Source: JBOFCS01 sp051646185 (GTDB taxonomy: Bacteria; Actinomycetota; Actinomycetes; Mycobacteriales; Mycobacteriaceae). Taken from it: a stretch of DNA of 10,403 nucleotides. The DNA is taken from NCBI GenBank assembly GCA_051646185.1, contig JBOFCS010000098.1:1-10403 (forward strand), given 5' to 3'. The notes below the pieces were generated by a model. The model was not told where the DNA came from. It did not search any database and was given only the letters and a program-made list of their open reading frames with translations. The translations under genes and the position numbers were made by a program. Positions 6,366-10,403 of the stretch are shown here, one piece after another; within the stretch, counting starts at the first letter, position 1; every line of letters starts with the position of its first letter.

Positions 6366-7787
6366 TTACTCTTGGCTGGCTTGCAGCATATCTTCGCGTT
6401 CAACAACTTTGATGCGTTCCCGGCCGTGAGGTTCGCCGAGGGCACGTTCATGGGCGTCGAGGCGGTACCAGCCTTGCCAGGTGGTGTAGGCAACCCCGTT
6501 GTTTTCTAAATACGCGATTACCGCGTCTTCTTCGGGTTGCGCCGGTGTGAGTAGTCGCCCGTTGGTGTGATCGGCAAGAAGGTTGGCAACGGTTTCGTTA
6601 GCATCGCCCTTAGTGTGACCGATGAGGCCAACTGGTCCACGTTTAATCCAGCCGGTGACATAGGTGGAAGGCATATAGCGAGTGTCGTCATCGGCGGTGT
6701 CGTTAGCAAGTACCCGCCCGGCCTCATTGGGGATGGTCCCAGCCTGATCGTCAAAAGGCAGATTTGCAATGTTCTGGGATAGGTAACCCACAGCCCGGTA
6801 GACGGCTTGAACTTGCCAGTCGTTGTACTTTCCGGTGCCGCGAACGTTACCAGTCCCGTCAAGTTCGGTACGTTCAGTGCGCAGACCTACCACTTTGCCA
6901 TCGTCCCCAAGTATTTCGGTGGGAGATTCAAAGAAGTGCAGGAACAATTTGTGGGGGCGGTTGCCGACATCGCGGATAGCCCAGTCTTGCAGGGTATTGG
7001 CGACCATATCCACTTGTTTGGAGGAGCGACGGGCGACTTCTGAACCTTCATCGTAGTCAATATCTTCCGGGTCAACGATGACCTCGATGGTTGGCGAATG
7101 ATCGAGTTCGCGTAGCTCTAAGGGAGTGAACTTGGCTTGGGCAGGTCCACGGCGACCAAAAACATGCACTTCGGTGGCTTTGTTGGCTTTGAGGCCTTCA
7201 TAAACATTTGCGGGGATATCCGTGGGCAGGAGTTCATCGCCAGTTTTTGCCAATACCCGGGCCACATCTAGGGCCACGTTTCCGACCCCAAGGACTGCAA
7301 CCTTTTCGGCTTCGAGTGGCCAGGTACGGGGGACATCGGGGTGTCCGTCGTACCAGGAGACAAAATCAGCAGCCCCGTAGGAACCGTCGAGATTGATGCC
7401 AGGGATGTTCAGATCACGGTCGGCGTTGGCGCCGGTGGAGAAAATCACGGCGTCGTAGAACTGACGTAGCGTATCGAGGGTGATCTCGGTGCCGTAGTCA
7501 ATGTTGCCGAGGAGTCGGATCTGAGGTTTATCGAGAACCTGGTGCAAAGCGGTGACAATACCTTTAATACGGGGATGATCGGGTGCCACACCGTAGCGGA
7601 TCAACCCAAAGGGGGCAGGCATGCGTTCAAATAAGTCGATACTGACTGGGGTATCTGATTTCATCAGAGCATCCGCAGCGTAGATCCCTGCAGGTCCGGC
7701 ACCCACAATCGCCACCCGCAGAGAACGGTCGGCCTTGTTAGGAGCGTCGGGAGCAACATCGGTGGGTGTAGCAGCCTGATCAGTCAT
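6366..7787 (-). CDS. fprA: NADPH–ferredoxin reductase, adrenodoxin-reductase type
   Basis: This flavoenzyme passes electrons between NADPH and ferredoxin, supplying for example P450s or sulfite reductase. The 473 residues form a two-dinucleotide-domain protein. The FAD site is VAIVGAGPAGIYAADAL (25–41), followed by PFGLIRYGVAPDHPRIK (59–75). The NADPH domain has GVGNVALDVARVLA (167–180) and the family GRRGPAQAKFTPLELREL (211–228). The C-terminal FAD contact is GWIKRGPVGLIGHTKGDAN (379–397). It carries about 22 extra N-terminal residues, polar and Ala/Pro/Asp-rich, before the first strand; no internal Met offers an alternative start before residue 42. The upstream ribosome binding site is weak (ACAGG). 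The gene is convergent with the DUF456 gene and divergent from the membrane protein at 8090. As I recall, C. glutamicum also has an fprA close to purT. FprA-type FAD oxidoreductase is certain; the redox partner is not known. Confidence 0.95.
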   Translation of the reverse strand: MTDQAATPTDVAPDAPNKADRSLRVAIVGAGPAGIYAADALMKSDTPVSIDLFERMPAPFGLIRYGVAPDHPRIKGIVTALHQVLDKPQIRLLGNIDYGTEITLDTLRQFYDAVIFSTGANADRDLNIPGINLDGSYGAADFVSWYDGHPDVPRTWPLEAEKVAVLGVGNVALDVARVLAKTGDELLPTDIPANVYEGLKANKATEVHVFGRRGPAQAKFTPLELRELDHSPTIEVIVDPEDIDYDEGSEVARRSSKQVDMVANTLQDWAIRDVGNRPHKLFLHFFESPTEILGDDGKVVGLRTERTELDGTGNVRGTGKYNDWQVQAVYRAVGYLSQNIANLPFDDQAGTIPNEAGRVLANDTADDDTRYMPSTYVTGWIKRGPVGLIGHTKGDANETVANLLADHTNGRLLTPAQPEEDAVIAYLENNGVAYTTWQGWYRLDAHERALGEPHGRERIKVVEREDMLQASQE

Positions 7788-7881
7788 GACACCTGTTCAA
7801 TCATTCGGGGGGCTCTGGATGGCCGGTAGACCAAAACAGAACACTCGGACGAGACCACAGCTTAAAGTAAGCGGAACCTAA

Positions 7882-7894
7882 GCAGTGAAACTGC
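7882..7894. repeat. Short hairpin dyad GCAGT-GAA-ACTGC
   Basis: A perfect 5-bp inverted repeat with a 3-nt loop, 95 bp upstream of the fprA start on the other strand. It is small for an RNA hairpin and could be half of an operator. A T-run (7911–7917) lies too far away to make it a terminator. Confidence 0.25.
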
Positions 7895-7979
7895 ACCGGG
7901 TATTGGCGTAGTTTTTCTCCTTAATCTCTACAGCATCGTTGATCTGGCGTTGTCAGGTGTCCGGATTTTTGGTGGTAAT

Positions 7980-7993
7980 GACCTGCTGAGGTC
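7980..7993. repeat. Short dyad GACCT-GCTG-AGGTC
   Basis: A perfect 5-bp inverted repeat with a 4-nt spacer, in the middle of the divergent spacer. It has operator-like geometry but minimal length. I see no second copy in the window. Confidence 0.25.
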
Positions 7994-8040
7994 GGTCTTC
8001 TTCGCTGATCAGCTAGGCTTGGTGAAACTTTAGTGGGATG

Positions 8041-8054
8041 CAACGTTAGCGTTG
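8041..8054. promoter_or_regulatory. Operator-like dyad CAACG-TTAG-CGTTG
   Basis: A perfect 5-bp inverted repeat 35 bp before the start of the membrane-protein gene and 23 bp before its ribosome binding site. At this position a bound repressor or a small leader hairpin could affect the downstream genes. It is supported only by symmetry and place. Confidence 0.3.
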
Positions 8055-8077
8055 GTAAGCCAAAGGCAGCAGGGTGC

Positions 8078-8087
8078 GGAGGTGGAG
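8078..8087 (+). promoter_or_regulatory. Shine-Dalgarno deciding the start at 8090
   Basis: GGAGGTGGAG lies directly before the ATG at 8090 (GGAGG ends 7 nt upstream). This favours that codon over a GTG in the same frame at 8033, which has no comparable site and would add a Cys/Gly-rich, unlikely N-terminus. Confidence 0.75.
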
Positions 8088-8089
8088 CA

Positions 8090-8587
8090 ATGAGTGATTT
8101 GTTGAAAGATGATGCTTCAGATGACAATTCCGGTGTTGTAGACCACACTGCGACGGTGTGGCCCTTTGTGGCCGCTGCCACAATCTTTATTGTCATTATT
8201 GGGGTGGTAGTGCTCAGTAATATTTGGGGCTCTCAACCCACCTTGACTGATGAGCAACAGATAACGAGGGCTGTTGTTGGTCAAAATGATGCATTACAGC
8301 GTAGTAATTACCAGGATTACACCTCTTACCTTTGTGATGAATTATTGGCCAGTGCCACTCTTGTTGACGAAGCTAGTTTTGTGGCCAAACAGTCCAAATC
8401 CGAAGAAGCTAATGGCGCCCACATTATTGATGAAGTCACAGATATGGCCATTGTCGGGGAGGCTGCAACAGCAAATGTGAAATCGCATTATGCGGATCAG
8501 CCAACTAATTCAGCAGAAAACGTGATCGTTGTATCCATAAAATTTGTCAAGGAGAAAGATTCTTGGAAGGTCTGCACAGCGGGCTAG
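8090..8587 (+). CDS. Single-pass membrane protein with a small extracytoplasmic domain
   Basis: The 165 residues have an acidic cytoplasmic N-terminus (MSDLLKDDASDDNSG), one strong transmembrane helix at about 23–46, and an outside domain (50–165). This domain begins with helix-like LTDEQQITRAVVGQNDALQRSNYQDYTSYLC and ends with strands ENVIVVSIKFVKEKDSWKVC. That order (helices with an aromatic-rich 'YQDYTSYLCDELL' segment, then paired strands ending in W-x-V-C) resembles the NTF2/SnoaL-like, DUF4878-type domains on many actinobacterial membrane-anchored proteins. Cys82 and Cys162 are the only cysteines and could form a disulfide outside the membrane. Such domains usually have no catalytic role that can be read from sequence. 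It is first in the rightward unit, with the rhodanese start 25 bp after its stop. The domain assignment is inferred from the pattern, not from a database match. Confidence 0.75.
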   Translation: MSDLLKDDASDDNSGVVDHTATVWPFVAAATIFIVIIGVVVLSNIWGSQPTLTDEQQITRAVVGQNDALQRSNYQDYTSYLCDELLASATLVDEASFVAKQSKSEEANGAHIIDEVTDMAIVGEAATANVKSHYADQPTNSAENVIVVSIKFVKEKDSWKVCTAG

Positions 8588-8612
8588 CTGGGCAGTATGG
8601 GAAACTGGACCA

Positions 8613-9041
8613 GTGAGCTATGCGGGAGATATAACCCCTGAACAGGCCTGGAAACTCCTGACCGAGAATCCACATGCGGTACTGGTTGATGTGCGTACCG
8701 ATGCTGAGTGGCGATATGTTGGAGTGCCAGATACGTCGGCGATTAATCGCACTACGGTTTTTGTGGAATGGGTGAGTTACCCGGCAGGGCAACCAAATTC
8801 TCATTTTATTTCTCAACTTAATGAAGCAGGGATTATTTCTGCTGACTCTGGTGAGGATCGTCCGATAATATTTCTATGCCGGTCTGGGCAACGGTCAATC
8901 GGGGCTGCGGTAGCTGCTACGGCAGCGGGAATTACCCCGGCCTACAACATTCTTGATGGTTTTGAAGGCGGACTTGACTCAGCTGGACATCGTGGCAGCG
9001 TGGGTTGGCGAGCAAATGGTTTACCGTGGAGGCAGTCATGA
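8613..9041 (+). CDS. Single-domain rhodanese (sulfurtransferase)
   Basis: Rhodaneses carry sulfane sulfur as a persulfide on an active-site cysteine. The 142 residues form one rhodanese domain: ITPEQAWKLL (7–16), AVLVDVRTDAEWRYVGVPD (22–40), and the active loop LCRSGQRSIGAA (88–99) with catalytic Cys89 in a six-residue CRSGQR loop as in true rhodaneses (Cdc25-type loops have seven). It ends NILDGFEGGLD...GWRANGLPWRQS. I chose the GTG at 8613, which gives an N-terminus MSYAGDITPEQAW; as I recall, the M. tuberculosis counterpart Rv0390 is about 140 residues and starts the same way. The frame is open back to a TTG at 8544, which would overlap the previous gene by 44 nt. No strong ribosome binding site marks either start. 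The stop overlaps the metZ ATG (ATGA), so the two are coupled, which points to a role in sulfur delivery linked to methionine or homocysteine synthesis. Confidence 0.92.
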   Translation: MSYAGDITPEQAWKLLTENPHAVLVDVRTDAEWRYVGVPDTSAINRTTVFVEWVSYPAGQPNSHFISQLNEAGIISADSGEDRPIIFLCRSGQRSIGAAVAATAAGITPAYNILDGFEGGLDSAGHRGSVGWRANGLPWRQS

Positions 9042-10264
9042 CCGAATCTAAATCCGTTCGTACCCCAAAGTTGTTGCCAGAGGGGGTGAGTCAAGAAACC
9101 TATGGAGTGCGCGGAGGTTTGTTGCGCTCAAGTTTTGAAGAGACCGCCGAAGCTCTATATCTGACATCAGGCTATGTTTATGAGAGTGCTGGCGCTGCCG
9201 AACAGGCATTTATTGACGGAGACCGTTATGTGTACTCTCGTTATGGCAACCCCACCGTATCGATGTTTGAGGAGCGTCTTCGTCTCATCGAAGGGGCGCA
9301 GGCCTGCTTCGGTACGGCAAGTGGGATGTCAGCGGTGTTCACGGCACTCGCTGCACTGCTGAAATCAGGGGACCGATTGGTTGCTGCACGTAGCCTCTTT
9401 GGTTCCTGCTTTGTGGTCTGCAATGAGATTTTGCCGCGCTGGGGTATTGAGACTGTTTTTGTCGACGGTGAGGATCTAGACCAATGGGAACAGGCTCTTT
9501 CTGTTCCTACTGCTGCGGTATTCTTTGAAACTCCGTCTAATCCAATGCAGTCTTTGGTGGACATTGAAAAAGTGTGCGAACTTGCTCATGCCGCAGGTGC
9601 AAAAGTGGTATTGGACAATGTTTTTGCTACTCCGCTACTGCAACAAGGTATCCCTTTAGGGATAGATGTAGTGGTCTATTCAGGTACTAAACATATTGAT
9701 GGACAAGGCCGGGTGCTTGGCGGCGCTATTTTGGGGGCAAAGGATTACATCGACGGTCCAGTGCAAACATTGATGCGCCATACCGGTCCGGCGTTAAGTC
9801 CCTTCAATGCGTGGACATTGGTTAAAGGCTTGGAAACAATGTCTTTACGGGTTAATCATGCTAATGCTTCAGCTGCTCGGATTGCCAGTTTTTTGGAAGA
9901 GCACAGTGCGGTCCGTTGGGTGAAGTACCCATTTTTGGCTTCACATCCGCAGTTTGACCTGGCTCAGCGTCAAATGTCCGGTGGTGGAACTGTGGTCACT
10001 TTTGAGCTGGATGCTCCGCATAGTCAAGCCAAGGATCGAGCCTTCCGCTTGCTCGATGCCTTACAGATTATTGATATTTCTAATAACCTGGGTGATTCGA
10101 AATCTTTGATTACACATCCGGCCACCACAACACATCGGGCGATGGGGCCAGAAGGTCGTGCATCGGTTGGACTTTCCGATGGTGTTATTAGGCTGTCGGT
10201 AGGGTTGGAAGGCATTGACGATTTACTATTAGATCTGGACCGCGCCTTAGCGCAGTTGGACTAG
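9038..10264 (+). CDS. metZ: O-succinylhomoserine sulfhydrylase
   Basis: This PLP enzyme makes homocysteine directly from O-succinylhomoserine and sulfide, the direct sulfhydrylation route to methionine. The 408 residues match the MetZ length (about 400) and belong to the Cys/Met-metabolism PLP family. Visible motifs are VYSRYGNPTVSMFEERL (65–81), the phosphate-binding ASGMSA (95–100), the PLP-ring aspartate in VVLDNVFATPL (190–200), and the lysine loop YSGTKHIDGQGR (214–225) with Lys218 forming the Schiff base. The C-terminal part has SLITHPATTTHRAM and GVIRLSVGLEG. The start is the ATG at 9038, behind GGAGG at 9028–9032, overlapping the rhodanese stop; the frame's upstream GTG at 9005 is unlikely. 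MetZ is preferred over cystathionine gamma-synthase or MetY because of the rhodanese pairing and the GTKHIDGQGRVLGG segment, though activated-homoserine preference cannot be fixed by eye. The stop shares CTAG with a convergent gene. Confidence 0.93.
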   Translation: MTESKSVRTPKLLPEGVSQETYGVRGGLLRSSFEETAEALYLTSGYVYESAGAAEQAFIDGDRYVYSRYGNPTVSMFEERLRLIEGAQACFGTASGMSAVFTALAALLKSGDRLVAARSLFGSCFVVCNEILPRWGIETVFVDGEDLDQWEQALSVPTAAVFFETPSNPMQSLVDIEKVCELAHAAGAKVVLDNVFATPLLQQGIPLGIDVVVYSGTKHIDGQGRVLGGAILGAKDYIDGPVQTLMRHTGPALSPFNAWTLVKGLETMSLRVNHANASAARIASFLEEHSAVRWVKYPFLASHPQFDLAQRQMSGGGTVVTFELDAPHSQAKDRAFRLLDALQIIDISNNLGDSKSLITHPATTTHRAMGPEGRASVGLSDGVIRLSVGLEGIDDLLLDLDRALAQLD

Positions 10265-10403
10265 CGTTTACGTGATTTCTTGGGCTTACCCGATGTTCGT
10301 ACCGCTGCTTTAAGTGGTTTTTTGGCTGCCTTTTTGGGTTTTGTGGCTGGGATCGAACGAGGGGTTCGTGAGCTTTGGGCGGTTCTGCCACGGACGATCC
10401 CAA
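10261..10403 (-). CDS. Lys/Arg-rich C-terminal tail of an unidentified gene, partial
   Basis: One minus-strand frame is open from the right edge to a TAG at 10261–10263 and encodes 46 residues, 17 of them Lys or Arg, in an Ala/Pro/Lys pattern (TKPKKAAKKPLKAA ... GKPKKSRKR). Such tails are usual on actinobacterial RNA- or DNA-binding proteins (helicases, pseudouridine synthases, nucleoid proteins), but the body of the gene is outside the window and the family cannot be called. It is convergent with metZ and overlaps it by four bases, CTAG, which provides TAG stops on both strands. A longer overlapping minus-strand frame reaching back to 10188 exists but runs into metZ and has no such ordered composition. 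Confidence 0.6.
   Translation of the reverse strand, partial: GIVRGRTAQSSRTPRSIPATKPKKAAKKPLKAAVRTSGKPKKSRKR

Larger units (their letters stand above)
7788..8089. other. 302-bp divergent intergenic region with short dyads
   Basis: This spacer separates fprA (leftward) from the membrane-protein gene (rightward). I find no coding frame with a plausible start and composition, no tRNA, and no T-tailed terminator hairpin. It holds three perfect 5-bp dyads, listed separately at 7882, 7980 and 8041. Promoters for both directions must lie here, but no hexamer pair stands out. TAGGCT (8014–8019) on the plus strand is only a loose -10 candidate. Confidence 0.5.

Noticed and set aside
6518..7396. Several open frames on both strands inside fprA
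   Set aside because: They are shadows of a well-conserved flavoprotein gene and show no domain motifs or ribosome binding sites of their own.
7873..7905. ECF-sigma-type promoter (GGAAC ... GTT) in the divergent spacer
   Set aside because: GGAAC is present but no CGTT or GTT lies 16–18 nt downstream.
8033..8089. Longer membrane protein starting at GTG 8033
   Set aside because: The added residues (Cys/Gly-rich) look like leader DNA read through, and GGAGGTGGAG sits right before the ATG at 8090.
8544..8612. Rhodanese start at TTG 8544
   Set aside because: It would overlap the preceding gene by 44 nt and add an Arg-rich stretch unlike the family N-terminus; GTG 8613 gives the expected length, though neither start has a strong ribosome binding site.
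10188..10403. Minus-strand open frame of 71 codons at the right edge
   Set aside because: It runs 77 bp into the conserved 3' end of metZ in antisense, and a different minus frame in the same DNA gives a coherent basic tail ending exactly at the metZ stop.

Overview
The window looks like core chromosome from an actinobacterium of the order Mycobacteriales (Corynebacterium/Mycobacterium relatives). The evidence is the gene content: an adrenodoxin-reductase-type FprA, a MetZ-type O-succinylhomoserine sulfhydrylase directly behind a single-domain rhodanese, purT, and purA flanked by a small unknown gene and a site-2 protease gene. From memory, the same pairings occur in Mycobacterium tuberculosis (purA with Rv0356c, Rv0358 and Rv0359; purT–rhodanese–metZ as Rv0389–Rv0391). 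Base composition is uneven. Hand counts give about 65% G+C at the start of purA, 63% inside metZ, 45% in early purT and 37% in the middle of the secreted-protein gene. I cannot name the species.

Layout. At 1–888 (minus strand) lies a probable two-gene unit: a 218-residue protein of unknown function and the N-terminus of an M50 site-2 protease that runs off the left edge. A 131-bp divergent spacer separates it from purA (adenylosuccinate synthetase, plus strand), followed by a hotdog-fold PaaI-type thioesterase. A secreted, AT-rich, probable beta-propeller protein of unknown role (3116–4558) comes next. Then purT (formate-dependent GAR transformylase) overlaps a DUF456-type membrane protein by ATGA. 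The minus-strand fprA converges on that pair with only 6 bp between stop codons. A 302-bp divergent spacer leads to a second plus-strand unit: a membrane-anchored protein with a small extracytoplasmic domain, a rhodanese and metZ (rhodanese and metZ overlap by ATGA). At the right edge, the Lys/Arg-rich C-terminus of another minus-strand gene meets metZ and shares a CTAG with its stop.

Function. Two purine steps are encoded (PurT in IMP synthesis, PurA at the IMP-to-AMP branch), along with sulfur and methionine metabolism (MetZ, probably with the rhodanese handling sulfane sulfur) and NADPH-to-ferredoxin electron transfer (FprA). The remaining genes act at the envelope or are uncharacterised. 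I saw no mobile element, CRISPR array, tRNA or rRNA. Nothing here is convincing as a new multi-gene system. The least explained items are the AT-rich secreted propeller protein, the 218-residue partner of the site-2 protease, and the dyads in the 302-bp spacer.
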